Shown: positions 7,980 through 16,924, numbered from the stretch's first letter. The stretch: 64,000 nucleotides of DNA from DATMXS01 sp050260275 (GCA_050260275.1 JBLNBX010000206.1:56902-120901); one strand, 5' to 3'. The notes: generated by a model from the letters alone, not told the origin. Program-made: numbers and translations.

Positions 7980-9368
7980 TCACGCCGCGGACGCCCGCGA
8001 GCGCCAGATGTAGTAGACCGGCACGCCCATGAGGACGAGAATCAGCCCCGGCCATGTATAGAACGGTTTATAGAGCAGAAGCAGAACCTCAATCACGCCC
8101 GCGGCCGCAATGTAGAGCGCGGGCAGCACGGGGTAACCCGCGGCGCGATATGGACGCTCGAGTTCCGGACGCTTCCGCCGCAGGACGAAAATGCCCGCGA
8201 TCGTCATCATGTAGAACAACAAAACGGCGAATATAACATAGTCCAGGAGATCGCTATACGTGCCGCTGAGCGTTAGCGCGCACGCCCAAACGCATTGCAG
8301 CCCGAGGGAGGCCACCGGTGTCCGCCGCACCGGATCAAGCTCCGCCACCTGACGGAAGAACAGCTTGTCGAGCGCCATGGCGTAGTATACGCGCGCTCCA
8401 GCCAGGATCATGCCGTTGAGGCATCCGAACGTCGAGACCATGATGGCCACCGCCATCACCTGCACGCCGGCCGGCCCGAGGATGCCGGAGGCAGCGGCGG
8501 TCGCTACGCGGTCCTCAGCGGCGTTCTGGATGCCGGCGAGCGGCAGCACGCTGAGGTACACAAAGTTGCACGCGAGGTAGATCAGCGAAACGGTGCCCAC
8601 GCCGATGCCGAGCGCCAGCGGAACGTTTCGCCGCGGGTTGCGGATCTCGCCCGCGGTGAAGGTGACGTTGTTCCAGGCGTCCGAGGAGAACAGCGCGCCT
8701 ACGAGCGCCACGCCGAGAATGCGAATGGTCGTCCAGCTCCAGTCCGCGTTATCCCAGAAGCCGCCGAAGTTCTGGGCGATGGCTTCGGGGTTACGGCCGA
8801 GCAGCAGCCCTAATCCCACAAGCCCAAGCAGCGCCCCGACCTTGGCGAACGTGAAAACGTTCTGCACGGCGGCGCCGGTCTTCACGCCGCGCGTATTCAC
8901 CCAGGTCAGCGCGACGAGCACGCCTATCGCTACCAACTGCTGCGTGCTGATGAACGGCAGCAGTTTGTTCGTGGTGGAGATCCAGGGCACGAGGACGCCG
9001 GCAAACTTGGCGAACGCGACGGCAACGGCGGCTATGGTGCCAGTCTGGATTACCAGGAACAGCGTCCAGCCGTACAGGAATGCGCTGAGCGGCCCGAAGG
9101 CTTCGCGCAGATAGACGTACTGCCCTCCAGCCTGCGGAAATGCGGCAGCCAGTTCGCCGTAGCTGAGCGCAGCGGTCATAGTGAGCGCTGCCGTGATGAC
9201 CCACGTGAGGATGAGCAGCCCGGGAGACTGCACCTGCCGCGCTATGTCTGCGGCAACGATGAATATGCCCGAGCCGATCATAGAACCGATGACCAGCGTG
9301 GTTGCGTCGAGCAGCCCCAGCCCCTTTACGAGCCCAGGCGCGGTCACTTCTTCAGGAGTCGTGCCCAT
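7980..9368 (-). CDS. APC-superfamily amino acid permease (LAT/SteT-like)
   Basis: 462 residues with about twelve hydrophobic helices. The first helix signature LVIGSMIGSGIFIVAADIARQ and the segment AFPQAGGQYVYLREAFGP are typical of L-type/SteT amino acid exchangers, as is FTAGEIRNPRRNVPLALGIG near the middle. It would move neutral amino acids or related amines across the cytoplasmic membrane. Its ATG at 9368 lies inside the last 25 bp of thiE, so its translation is likely coupled to thiE. That leaves open a thiamine-precursor or amine substrate, but amino acid transport is the default for the family. Confidence 0.87.
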   Translation of the reverse strand: MGTTPEEVTAPGLVKGLGLLDATTLVIGSMIGSGIFIVAADIARQVQSPGLLILTWVITAALTMTAALSYGELAAAFPQAGGQYVYLREAFGPLSAFLYGWTLFLVIQTGTIAAVAVAFAKFAGVLVPWISTTNKLLPFISTQQLVAIGVLVALTWVNTRGVKTGAAVQNVFTFAKVGALLGLVGLGLLLGRNPEAIAQNFGGFWDNADWSWTTIRILGVALVGALFSSDAWNNVTFTAGEIRNPRRNVPLALGIGVGTVSLIYLACNFVYLSVLPLAGIQNAAEDRVATAAASGILGPAGVQVMAVAIMVSTFGCLNGMILAGARVYYAMALDKLFFRQVAELDPVRRTPVASLGLQCVWACALTLSGTYSDLLDYVIFAVLLFYMMTIAGIFVLRRKRPELERPYRAAGYPVLPALYIAAAGVIEVLLLLYKPFYTWPGLILVLMGVPVYYIWRSRASAA

Positions 9369-9988
9369 TCTTCAATCCGCGAGCGGATGGTTTCGGGGGT
9401 ACAGGGATCCGGCAGCACGTCGCCAATAACGGCGAGCGAGTCCGCGCCCGCGGCGAGCGTCTCGAGAGCATTCGCACGGGTGATTCCGCCGATAGCGACG
9501 AGCGGCCGGCCGGCCGCGCCCTCCTTCGCCGCACGCAGGCCATCCAGACCGGCCACAGGGTCGGGATTCTCCTTGGAAGCGGTCGGATTCACGGGTCCGA
9601 AAGCCAGATAGTCGACCGGCTGCCCGGCGGCGGCCGCCACCTGCTCCTGGTTGTGGGTGGAGTAGCCCAGGATTCGGTCCGGACCAATGAGCCTCCGGGC
9701 GATGTGCGCCGGAACGTCGTCCTGCCCGACATGCAGGCCGGCATCGAGCATCATGGCGATGTCGGCGCGGTCGTCGATGATGTAGAGCGCGCCCGCCGAG
9801 CGGCACAACCCTGCGATGCGTTCGGCCTGTTCGAAAACGCCGCGTGTGAAGTTGCCTTTGTGCCGGAACTGAAGGATGCGCGCGCCGCCCTCAAGCATGG
9901 CCGCGGCGGCCGAGAAGGCGTCACAGCCGCGCCGCTCCAGCGTGGCGGTATCGAGGATCGGATACAGGAGGGGTAGTTCTGCTTTCAA
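9344..9988 (-). CDS. thiE: Thiamine-phosphate synthase
   Basis: 214 residues, cytoplasmic TIM barrel that joins hydroxymethylpyrimidine diphosphate and thiazole phosphate to make thiamine monophosphate. Family motifs are in order: ILQFRHKG (diphosphate-binding Gln, Arg and Lys), YIIDDRADIAMMLDAGLHVGQDDVP, GYSTHN, FGPVNPTASKENPDP and VAIGGIT. The start is a TTG at 9988; a TATCAT box on the minus strand (10006-10001) stands 12 bp before it. No thiamine riboswitch is visible in the short leader. It is divergent from the acylase gene at 10041 and overlaps the following permease by 25 bp. TenI-like proteins are similar, but the FGPVNPT segment and complete diphosphate residues favour ThiE. Confidence 0.88.
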   Translation of the reverse strand: MKAELPLLYPILDTATLERRGCDAFSAAAAMLEGGARILQFRHKGNFTRGVFEQAERIAGLCRSAGALYIIDDRADIAMMLDAGLHVGQDDVPAHIARRLIGPDRILGYSTHNQEQVAAAAGQPVDYLAFGPVNPTASKENPDPVAGLDGLRAAKEGAAGRPLVAIGGITRANALETLAAGADSLAVIGDVLPDPCTPETIRSRIEEWARLLKK

Positions 9989-10027
9989 CCGGATTTCTCA
10001 ATGATAACGCGGGAGCGTATCAGTCTG

Positions 10028-10033
10028 TACAAT
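10028..10033 (+). promoter_or_regulatory. -10-like TACAAT before the acylase start
   Basis: TACAAT ends 7 bp before the GTG at 10041 and no Shine-Dalgarno sequence lies between. This is the same geometry as at dacB and suggests a leaderless transcript. No good -35 is seen. Confidence 0.4.
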
Positions 10034-10040
10034 TCGAACA

Positions 10041-12203
10041 GTGCTCCTCAAGCGGCTGCTTAAGGTCCTGAACGCGCTGATACTGCTGGCATTTACGGCC
10101 GGCCTGATCGGAGTCTACTGGTATGCATGGCGGCCGTTGCCGCGGACCTCCGGCACGCTGGTTGCGCCGGTAGCCGCGCGCGGCTCGATAGCGCGCGACG
10201 CATCCGGCATGCCCCGCATCACGGCTTCGAGTATCGAGGACGCCCTGTTCCTGCAGGGTTTCGCGACCGCCCAGGACCGCATGTGGCAGATGGATATGCT
10301 CCGCCGCACTGCTGCCGGACGGCTCGCGGAGGTGCTGGGGCAGGCCGGGCTCCAGATGGATCGCGAAGCGCGCCGGCTGCGCCTTGAGCGGCTGGCGGAC
10401 GAACACGCCGCAGCCCTCACGCCGGGCGAGCGGGCCGCTTTCGCCGCGTATGCACGCGGCATCAATTTCTACCTGGAGACGCATCGCGACCGTCCACCGG
10501 TGGAGTTCCGCCTGCTCCGCTACGATCCGCGACCGTGGCGGATCGCCGACAGCATCCTGGTCGGCCTGCAGCTGTACCGCGACCTCACCAGCACCTGGAC
10601 GGGCGACCTCCGCGCCCCCAACGCGCTGGCCGCAGCGGGGCCAGCCGCGGCCCAAGGGTCCAACGCCTGGGTGATCTCGGGGCGCCACACCGCGACCGGC
10701 AAGCCCATCCTCGCGAATGATCCGCACCTGCAGTACTCGCTTCCCGGCATCTGGCACGCCGTTCAGTTGAGCGCTCCGGGACTGAATGCCGCTGGTGTCG
10801 CGCTGCCCGGAGTGCCCGGCGTGATCATCGGGCACAACGAACGCATCGCCTGGGGCATGGCGAATCTCGGTTTCGACGTGCAGGATCTCTACGTTGAAAA
10901 GCTGGACCCGCGCACGGGCCGGTATGTCGTTCGAGGCAAAGAGGAGCAGGCGCGCCTTGAGCGCAACGCCATCGGCGTCAGGGGCGGCGCGAGCGTAGAG
11001 TATACCCAGTGGGTGACGCGCAACGGCCCGGTGTCCATCGTGAACGGGCAAGCAATTGCGCTGCGCTGGACCGCGGCCGAGCCGGGCGGCTTCCGGTATC
11101 CAATCATAGACCTCAACCGCGCCGCGAACTGGAACGAGTTCCGGGCGGCGCTGGCCGGCTTCTCCGGACCCGCGCAGAACTTCGTATACGCCGACGTGGA
11201 CGGGAACATCGGTTACCAGGTGGCCGGACGCCTGCCGGTCCGTCGCGGTTTCGACGGCACCGCGCCCGTTGACGGCGCTTCCGGGGACTACGACTGGCTC
11301 GGCGCGATTCCGTTTGACGAGCTTCCGCACCTCTTCAACCCGCCTTCGGGCCGGATCGTCACAGCCAATCAGAACCCGTTTCCCCCGGACTACGCCTATA
11401 CCGTCAGCGGCAACTTTGCCGCTCCGTTCCGGGCGCAGCGAATCGAGTCGATACTCGAGTCGCGCAGCGGCTGGCGCGCCGCGGACATGGCGGCGATCCA
11501 AAACGACGTCTACTCCGGATTCCTGCTGCAGTTTTCGCGTGAAGTGGTAGCCGCGCACAAGGGCCGCGGCGCGGACGTGGCGGACGCCATAGCGGTATTG
11601 CGCGACTGGAACGGCCAGATGGACCAGAACTCGGCCGCGCCGTTGTTGGCCACTCTCGCCTACCAGCACCTCTGGACAGAGATTGCCGAACGCGCCGCGG
11701 AGGCGAAGCTGGCGATACCTGCGAGGCAGACAGCACCGGCGGTCGTGCAGGAACTGCTCCGCGCACGCCCCCGGGATCTTTTTGAGGACTGGGACGAGAT
11801 CATCGTTCGCAGTTTTCGCGAGGCCGTGGATGAGGGCCGGCGCATGCAGGGCGACAACGTGAGGCGGTGGAGCTGGGGCGTCTACAACAGGCTGCACATC
11901 CCGCACCCGGTGCTCTCGCGCCTGCCGTTCGTGGGCAGGTATTACACGATCGGTCCGGTGGCGCAAAGCGGCTCGGCGTTCACGGTGAAACAGACAACGC
12001 GCGTTGTCGGCCCGTCAATGCGAATGGCGCTGGACCTCGCCGATTGGAACCGCTCGCAACTGACGCTGCTTACGGGAGTTTCCGGGCAGCCACTATCGCG
12101 GCACCTCACGGATCAGTGGGAAGACTTCTACCGTGGCCGCGGGCGTACCTTTCCGTTCGACAAGGCTGAGGCGGAAGATGTCCTCGAGTTCACGCCGAGG
12201 TAG
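10041..12203 (+). CDS. Penicillin acylase family N-terminal-nucleophile hydrolase
   Basis: 720 residues, exported or membrane-anchored through a hydrophobic segment at about residues 12-30. The family (penicillin G acylase, cephalosporin acylase, acyl-homoserine-lactone acylases) is made as a precursor that cleaves itself so that an internal Ser becomes the catalytic N-terminus. Here that is Ser207 in QGSNAWVISG, which follows an alpha part of about 206 residues; the conserved TANQNPFP Asn region lies downstream. Substrate could be an acylated amino compound, an antibiotic or a quorum signal and cannot be read from the sequence. The start is GTG at 10041. It is divergent from thiE with 52 bp between starts and convergent with the methyltransferase (11 bp). 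Confidence 0.9.
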   Translation: MLLKRLLKVLNALILLAFTAGLIGVYWYAWRPLPRTSGTLVAPVAARGSIARDASGMPRITASSIEDALFLQGFATAQDRMWQMDMLRRTAAGRLAEVLGQAGLQMDREARRLRLERLADEHAAALTPGERAAFAAYARGINFYLETHRDRPPVEFRLLRYDPRPWRIADSILVGLQLYRDLTSTWTGDLRAPNALAAAGPAAAQGSNAWVISGRHTATGKPILANDPHLQYSLPGIWHAVQLSAPGLNAAGVALPGVPGVIIGHNERIAWGMANLGFDVQDLYVEKLDPRTGRYVVRGKEEQARLERNAIGVRGGASVEYTQWVTRNGPVSIVNGQAIALRWTAAEPGGFRYPIIDLNRAANWNEFRAALAGFSGPAQNFVYADVDGNIGYQVAGRLPVRRGFDGTAPVDGASGDYDWLGAIPFDELPHLFNPPSGRIVTANQNPFPPDYAYTVSGNFAAPFRAQRIESILESRSGWRAADMAAIQNDVYSGFLLQFSREVVAAHKGRGADVADAIAVLRDWNGQMDQNSAAPLLATLAYQHLWTEIAERAAEAKLAIPARQTAPAVVQELLRARPRDLFEDWDEIIVRSFREAVDEGRRMQGDNVRRWSWGVYNRLHIPHPVLSRLPFVGRYYTIGPVAQSGSAFTVKQTTRVVGPSMRMALDLADWNRSQLTLLTGVSGQPLSRHLTDQWEDFYRGRGRTFPFDKAEAEDVLEFTPR

Positions 12204-12214
12204 CGCGCTTCCGC

Positions 12215-13501
12215 TCAGTCACACCTCACTATCTCGACCGCGACCGGCGGCAATTCGTGGCCATCCGCCGAAACGCGCACCTCGCACTTTCCTGCTATGC
12301 CGGGCGGAACCGGCACGCTGACCAGATAGAACCGCTGAACCGGATCGACGCGGGACACGGAGATGCCGCTGACTCTTTGCGCGCCGATCGCGACCCCGAT
12401 CGAGCCCGCGTCGATCACGTCCGCAACGGCGATATGCATGGCAGAACACTTGATGACTGGGCCCAGACAGTACTCTTTCCCGTCGCCCACATAAACGATG
12501 CGCGGAGCCGCGGGTGGGCTTGGACACACCTCGGCCATCATCAGGTTGGAAATGCGCCGGCCAAGATAGCTGAGCACGGCCGGCTGAAAGCCGGCACGCA
12601 CGGTATCCGGGACGTAGATCGTAAGCCGGCGTGCGCCGTTGGCCTCCACAGGCCAGATTCGCGTGATCTGCGCCGGGCGGTCGCCGAAGGAGAGTCTGAG
12701 GCTGGCGAGATCGGCGTGCTCGTCGCTCAAGCCTTCGACGATCATCGTTCCGAAGCCGTGCGGGCCGCCGGCGAATAACGCGCGTCCACCGGCTTCGTTG
12801 CGGACGGATGCGATCCGCAAACGCCCGGGCGGCTTCCCGGCTCCCGGCGGCAGCTTTCGCGCGGTCACCCACAGATACTGGGTGTCGCGGCCTTCGCTGG
12901 CGAGCACGCGCCAGCCGCGCTGCTTCAGGAAGGCGAACAAATCCTCTTCGGCTATCCAGACGCCTACCCACGAATCGCGGCATGTGGTGTCCGGCTGTAC
13001 GCCGTTGAACTGAGCCGAGAAGATGCCCCCCGGCTTGAGCACCCTGTATGCTTCTTCGATATACCTCTCGATCAGAGAGCGGTCCGGAATATGTTGGAAC
13101 ACAGCGTACGAGTAGACGAAGTCGAAGGAATCGCTGGCGAACGCCGCGAGATCGTTCCCCTCCGTAACGCTCACGTGTGCTGAGGGAGTGGATGCAAGAT
13201 ATTCGGCCGCGCGCGCGACCATCTCGGGGGATATGTCCACGCCGTATATGTCGCCGCAGTCGGCCGCAAGCTGGCGCATGAGCCGCCCGAGGCCGCATCC
13301 GATCTCGAGAAACCGCCGCTCCCGGACCGGCGTGGCGGGTAGATATAAGCAGTCGAGGCGAAGGCGGCCCAGCACTTCTTCGGCGGTCTGCGCGAACTCC
13401 TCATCGTCCTGGTCCCTGCGGCCGAACGCGACGTAGTAGCGGGCGTCCTCCCGCGCGCGGGCGTCCCAGTCGCGGCGCATCTGCTGGATGAGGTCCTGCA
13501 T
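12215..13501 (-). CDS. SAM-dependent methyltransferase fused to tandem Ig-like repeats
   Basis: 428 residues. Residues 60-230 form a class I methyltransferase: motif I FLEIGCGLGRL (65-75), acidic post-strand GVDISPEMVARA, and DSFDFVYSYAVFQHIPD, followed by VLKPGG. From about residue 233 the protein has two similar beta-rich repeats (one around GDRPAQITRIWPVE to YLGRRISN, one around GAQRVSGISVSRVD to VEIVRCD), reminiscent of the Ig/IPT-like domains abundant in Solibacter secreted proteins. There is no signal peptide. This combination is unusual because such beta-sandwich domains are normally extracellular. A small-molecule, lipid or glycan methylation role is plausible. The gene has its own extended -10 and lies 85 bp after trpS on the same strand. 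Confidence 0.78.
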   Translation of the reverse strand: MQDLIQQMRRDWDARAREDARYYVAFGRRDQDDEEFAQTAEEVLGRLRLDCLYLPATPVRERRFLEIGCGLGRLMRQLAADCGDIYGVDISPEMVARAAEYLASTPSAHVSVTEGNDLAAFASDSFDFVYSYAVFQHIPDRSLIERYIEEAYRVLKPGGIFSAQFNGVQPDTTCRDSWVGVWIAEEDLFAFLKQRGWRVLASEGRDTQYLWVTARKLPPGAGKPPGRLRIASVRNEAGGRALFAGGPHGFGTMIVEGLSDEHADLASLRLSFGDRPAQITRIWPVEANGARRLTIYVPDTVRAGFQPAVLSYLGRRISNLMMAEVCPSPPAAPRIVYVGDGKEYCLGPVIKCSAMHIAVADVIDAGSIGVAIGAQRVSGISVSRVDPVQRFYLVSVPVPPGIAGKCEVRVSADGHELPPVAVEIVRCD

Positions 13502-13520
13502 ACGCGTACAGGCGGCCGGA

Positions 13521-13529
13521 ATTATAGCA
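13521..13529 (-). promoter_or_regulatory. Extended -10 TGCTATAAT for the methyltransferase gene
   Basis: On the minus strand the interval reads TGC-TATAAT, an extended sigma-70 -10, ending 19 bp before the ATG at 13501. The predicted leader is about a dozen bases. The same TGCTATAAT occurs before the operon at 26.5 kb. Confidence 0.55.
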
Positions 13530-13586
13530 TGCGCTCAGGAACCCGGCCCCGCCGGAAGACATCTCGACCCGGCCGCGGTTGCCAGG

Positions 13587-14576
13587 CTACCCGGCCGTGT
13601 ACAGGCCCATCCGCTGCTTGACAGTTTCCACGGTGTTGTTTGCGATCGGGCTGACACGCTCGGCTGCCTCGCGCAGGATGCCGTCGATATAGCCCGGGTC
13701 CGCCGCGATCTCGCAATAGCGCTTCTGCAGCGGCGCGAGGCTCTCAATGACCATCTCCGCCACCGTCTTCTTCAGGTCGCCGTACCGCATGCCGGAGAAG
13801 CGCTCGCGCATCTCGTCGTCGGTTGCGCCGCTGAAAGCCTGATAAATGGTTAGCAGGTTCTCCACACCCGCGCCGAGCGAGCTGAAATCGACTGCGGGCG
13901 CCGAATCCGTCGTCGCACGCATGATCTTCTTCCTGATCGCATCGGGCGGATCGAGCAGCGCGATGGCGTGGTTCGCGCCCGCGGTGGACTTGCTCATCTT
14001 CTTGGTGGGGTCGTCGAGCCCCATGACGCGCGCGCCCACCATGGGCAGCTTCGTTTCGGGAACCACAAACGTTTCGCCGTAGAGCGAGTTGAAGCGCTGC
14101 GCGATGTCGCGCGTGAGTTCCAGGTGCTGCGACTGGTCGTCACCGACAGGCACGATCGCGGCCTGGTACAGCAGGATGTCCGCGGCCATCAGCACCGGAT
14201 ACTGCAACAGGCCGTCGCTTACGGTTTCGCGGCCTGCGGACTTCGCCTTGAACTGCGTCATGCGCTCCAGCCAGCCGACGGGCGTGACACAGGTGAGCAT
14301 CCAGGCCAGCTCCGTGTGCGCCGGCACGGAGGACTGCACGATGATGGCGGTCTGCTTCGGGTCGATGCCCGCGGCCAGGAACAGCCCGGCCAACTCGCGT
14401 ATCTTTGCGCGCAGCTTCGCGGGCTCCTGGTACTCCGTGATGGCGTGCAGATCGACGATGCCGAAGATGGCCTCGTAGTCGTACTGCATCGTGACCCAAT
14501 TCTTGAGCGCGCCAAGGTAGTTACCAATGTGCAGGTTGCCCGAAGGCTGCATTCCGGAGAAGACTCGTGGTTTCAT
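13587..14576 (-). CDS. trpS: Tryptophanyl-tRNA synthetase
   Basis: 329 residues, class I synthetase that charges tRNA-Trp with tryptophan using ATP. The HIGH-type motif is HIGN (16-19) in the context SGMQPSGNLHIGNYLG, and KMSKS follows at about 192-196 in LDDPTKKMSKSTAG. The segment GDDQSQHLELTRDIAQRFN is diagnostic. The ATG at 14576 gives the usual N-terminus; an upstream GTG at 14600 would add eight residues. It is divergent from the rRNA methyltransferase at 14610, with 33 bp between starts. Length is normal for bacteria. Confidence 0.96.
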   Translation of the reverse strand: MKPRVFSGMQPSGNLHIGNYLGALKNWVTMQYDYEAIFGIVDLHAITEYQEPAKLRAKIRELAGLFLAAGIDPKQTAIIVQSSVPAHTELAWMLTCVTPVGWLERMTQFKAKSAGRETVSDGLLQYPVLMAADILLYQAAIVPVGDDQSQHLELTRDIAQRFNSLYGETFVVPETKLPMVGARVMGLDDPTKKMSKSTAGANHAIALLDPPDAIRKKIMRATTDSAPAVDFSSLGAGVENLLTIYQAFSGATDDEMRERFSGMRYGDLKKTVAEMVIESLAPLQKRYCEIAADPGYIDGILREAAERVSPIANNTVETVKQRMGLYTAG

Positions 14577-14609
14577 TCGAAGAAAGGGACGAAACACCAT
14601 CCTACTGTG

Positions 14610-15827
14610 ATGCCGGACTTCGAAACAAATCCGAGGGCCGTTGAGGCCGTTATCGAAAAGCTCGTCTATGGCGGCGCGGGACTGGCGCGCATCGATGGGC
14701 GCGTCGCGCTGGTGCCGTTCGTGCTTCCAGGCGAGCGCGTGCGCATCGAGCCGCAGGCAGGGCGCCGCGGCGTGCTCTCGGCCCGGCTCGAGAGCGTCGT
14801 CGAGCCTTCAGCGGCGCGGACCCATCCGCCCTGCCCTTTTTTCTACCGGTGTGGGGGATGCCAGTACCAGCACGGCATCTACGAGGCGCAAGTGGAGGCG
14901 AAACGCGCGATAGTCGCCGAGACGTTGGCGCGCATCGGCAAGCTCGAGCCTCCCGGCGAGATCGATGCAATCACAGGCGAGCCCTGGGGCTACCGAAACC
15001 GCACACAGTTCCACGTTGAGCGCAACCGGCTCGGCTATTTCGGCTTCGGCACGCACGCTCTCGTTCCGGTGGACCGCTGCCCCATCTCATCGCCCCGGAT
15101 CAACGAGGTCCTCACGGCGCTCAACGGCATGGTGCGCGACCGCCGCTGGCCCGCTTTTGTGCGATCCGTCGAGGTGTTCACGAACGAAACGGAGGTTCAG
15201 ATAAACGTGCGCGAAACGGACCGCCCCGTCGCGCGGCGCTTCTTTGAGTGGTGCGCGGAGGCGGTTCCGGGCTTCGCGCCCGCCGCAATCGAGTACCGCG
15301 CCGCATCGGACACCTACCGCGTGGGCCGCAATTCGTTCTTCCAGGTAAACCGCTTCCTCACCGGCCGGCTCGTCGAGCGCGCGCTCGAGGGCGCATCGGG
15401 CGGGACGGCGTTCGATCTGTATGCCGGCGCAGGCCTGTTCTCTCTGCAGCTCGCGCGGCGGTTCGAGCGCGTCACGGCTGTCGAGGGCGGCGCCGCGGCA
15501 CGCGACCTGGAGTACAACGCCGAACGCGCCGGCGTGCGCCTCGAGGTACGCCGCAGTCCGGTGGAAGCATTTCTTGAAGGCATCTCCGAAGCGCCGGATT
15601 TCGTCCTTGCCGACCCGCCTCGTGCGGGCTTGGGCAAGTCCGCGGTGCGCTCTCTGCTGCGGCTGGAGCCGGCGCGGCTTTCCATTGTGTCGTGCGATCC
15701 CGCGACGCTCGCGCGCGACCTCGCCGCTCTCACGGCGGGCGGCTACAGGCTAGCGCGGCTCACCCTGATAGACTTGTTCCCGCAGACTTACCACATCGAG
15801 ACGGTCTCAACGCTGGAGAGGGCGTAA
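14610..15827 (+). CDS. 23S rRNA (uracil-5-)-methyltransferase, RumA/RlmD family
   Basis: 405 residues. An N-terminal TRAM-like OB domain (about 14-65) is followed by an iron-sulfur motif CX5CGGC at C75, C81 and C84 with the fourth Cys at C157 (VDRCPI). The SAM motif is DLYAGAGLFSLQLA and the catalytic Cys is C362 in SCDPATLARDL, which forms the covalent adduct with uracil C6. The enzyme would use SAM to make 5-methyluridine in 23S rRNA; choosing between RlmD and RlmC position specificity is not possible here. The ATG at 14610 was preferred over an upstream extension that is antisense to trpS. A hairpin with a T-rich tail follows the stop. Confidence 0.88.
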   Translation: MPDFETNPRAVEAVIEKLVYGGAGLARIDGRVALVPFVLPGERVRIEPQAGRRGVLSARLESVVEPSAARTHPPCPFFYRCGGCQYQHGIYEAQVEAKRAIVAETLARIGKLEPPGEIDAITGEPWGYRNRTQFHVERNRLGYFGFGTHALVPVDRCPISSPRINEVLTALNGMVRDRRWPAFVRSVEVFTNETEVQINVRETDRPVARRFFEWCAEAVPGFAPAAIEYRAASDTYRVGRNSFFQVNRFLTGRLVERALEGASGGTAFDLYAGAGLFSLQLARRFERVTAVEGGAAARDLEYNAERAGVRLEVRRSPVEAFLEGISEAPDFVLADPPRAGLGKSAVRSLLRLEPARLSIVSCDPATLARDLAALTAGGYRLARLTLIDLFPQTYHIETVSTLERA

Positions 15828-15841
15828 CGAGTGCACCTGGA

Positions 15842-15878
15842 CGCCGCGGCGCAGACTTGCGCGGCGCCCCGTTCTTTT
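15842..15878 (+). terminator. Hairpin with T-rich tail after the rRNA methyltransferase
   Basis: CGCCGCG (15842-15848) pairs with CGCGGCG (15860-15866) around an 11-base loop, and TTCTTTT follows at 15872-15878. The inner GCGCA/TGCGC can pair alternatively. It fits an intrinsic terminator for the plus-strand gene and lies directly against the end of the convergent minus-strand operon. Confidence 0.6.
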
Positions 15879-16924
15879 CACTGCGGATTCTGTTGAGCCT
15901 CCGCCTTCGAAACGATGCGTACGGGCCGCCGGTTCTGCCCGAACTCGTCCCACTCGATGAGGCCGCTCGCGCCTTCGTACGGCGAGAGGGCGCCCATGGC
16001 CCTGCGTATCCGCTCACGGTTCAAACCGCCCCGCCGCACCGCCTGCGCAAGCATCTTCACCGAATCGTAAGCGCATGCAGAGGCATAGTCGGGGAACCGC
16101 GTCTGCTCGCTCAGCAGCGGGAACTGAACACCAGCACCGTTGAACTCCGCCCGGCCCATGGAGGGTCCGCCGTATATCTGCCCCTTGTAGCCGCTTTCGC
16201 GAAGTGCACTCACCGCAGCGGCGCTGTCCCGCGCGTCTGCGATGACGATGGCCGGTTCGATGCCGTTCGCGACAGCCGCGGCAGCGCGTCCAGCGTCGTT
16301 CGGCCCGAACTCGACCAGACGCGAGATCGAGACCAGCGGCTTCAGCTTCGATAGCAGTGCCCGCGAATCGTGATCCGTTGAAGCGATGACGAGCACAGAC
16401 TGCCCTTTCACGGCCTGCGCGAGCGCCTGCGCTATCACGTCGTCGCCCTGCACGCACGAGAAGATCCAGGGCAATCCGGCGGTGTGGATGCTGCGGTCCG
16501 ATGAGGAGGGGTTCACAACCGTGAGGAGGGCTTTGGCCGCAATCTGCTCCGCCAGGTGCACCGCATCCCCGTTCTCCGTGGCGATGATGGCCCAGACGCG
16601 GTCGCGAAACGCCATGCGCGTCAGGTGCTGCGCGCCGGCGCGCCACGGATCGTCGGCCCAGCCTGGTAAAAGGCGAAACGGCCGCCCTTTGTACCCGCCG
16701 TCGCGGTTTAGCTCGGCGAGAGCCTGGTTCGCAGCATCCCACATGGGACCTTCCGGAGGCCCGAACCAGCCGAAGAGAACCTCGCTGACCTCCGGCTCGG
16801 GAGACTCCGCCCCCGGGCCCGCGAACTCGACAGGCGTCTTGCGGCCATCTTTGTACGGCTGGGGCGCATCCTGGGCTGCGCCCCAGGCCGCGGCTACAAG
16901 GAGAACTGCTATGAGGCGCGTCAC
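15878..16924 (-). CDS. Orphan periplasmic binding protein, LivK-like (second of pair)
   Basis: 348 residues from a GTG at 16924 that overlaps the TGA of the previous gene (GTGA). VTRLIAVLLVAAAWGAAQ is a signal peptide. From about residue 47 the protein follows the type 1 periplasmic-binding fold used by branched-chain amino acid receptors: FGWFGPPEG, a GGYKGRPFRLLPGWADD segment, NPSSSDRSI, and a closing ASACAYDSVKMLAQAV. It should bind a small ligand outside the cytoplasmic membrane. No ABC permease or ATPase is nearby. It is the last gene of the long operon; the sister gene upstream is a related but divergent binding protein. The ligand is unknown, and a sensory or chaperone role in the cytochrome system is as likely as transport. 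Confidence 0.78.
   Translation of the reverse strand: MTRLIAVLLVAAAWGAAQDAPQPYKDGRKTPVEFAGPGAESPEPEVSEVLFGWFGPPEGPMWDAANQALAELNRDGGYKGRPFRLLPGWADDPWRAGAQHLTRMAFRDRVWAIIATENGDAVHLAEQIAAKALLTVVNPSSSDRSIHTAGLPWIFSCVQGDDVIAQALAQAVKGQSVLVIASTDHDSRALLSKLKPLVSISRLVEFGPNDAGRAAAAVANGIEPAIVIADARDSAAAVSALRESGYKGQIYGGPSMGRAEFNGAGVQFPLLSEQTRFPDYASACAYDSVKMLAQAVRRGGLNRERIRRAMGALSPYEGASGLIEWDEFGQNRRPVRIVSKAEAQQNPQ

Noticed and set aside
9989..10040. TPP riboswitch upstream of thiE
   Set aside because: The divergent gap is only 52 bp and lacks the conserved TPP-binding elements.
10020..11966. 648-codon minus-strand open frame antisense to the acylase gene
   Set aside because: It lies entirely over a gene with clear family motifs, is Arg/Val-rich without domains, and is a GC-driven shadow frame.
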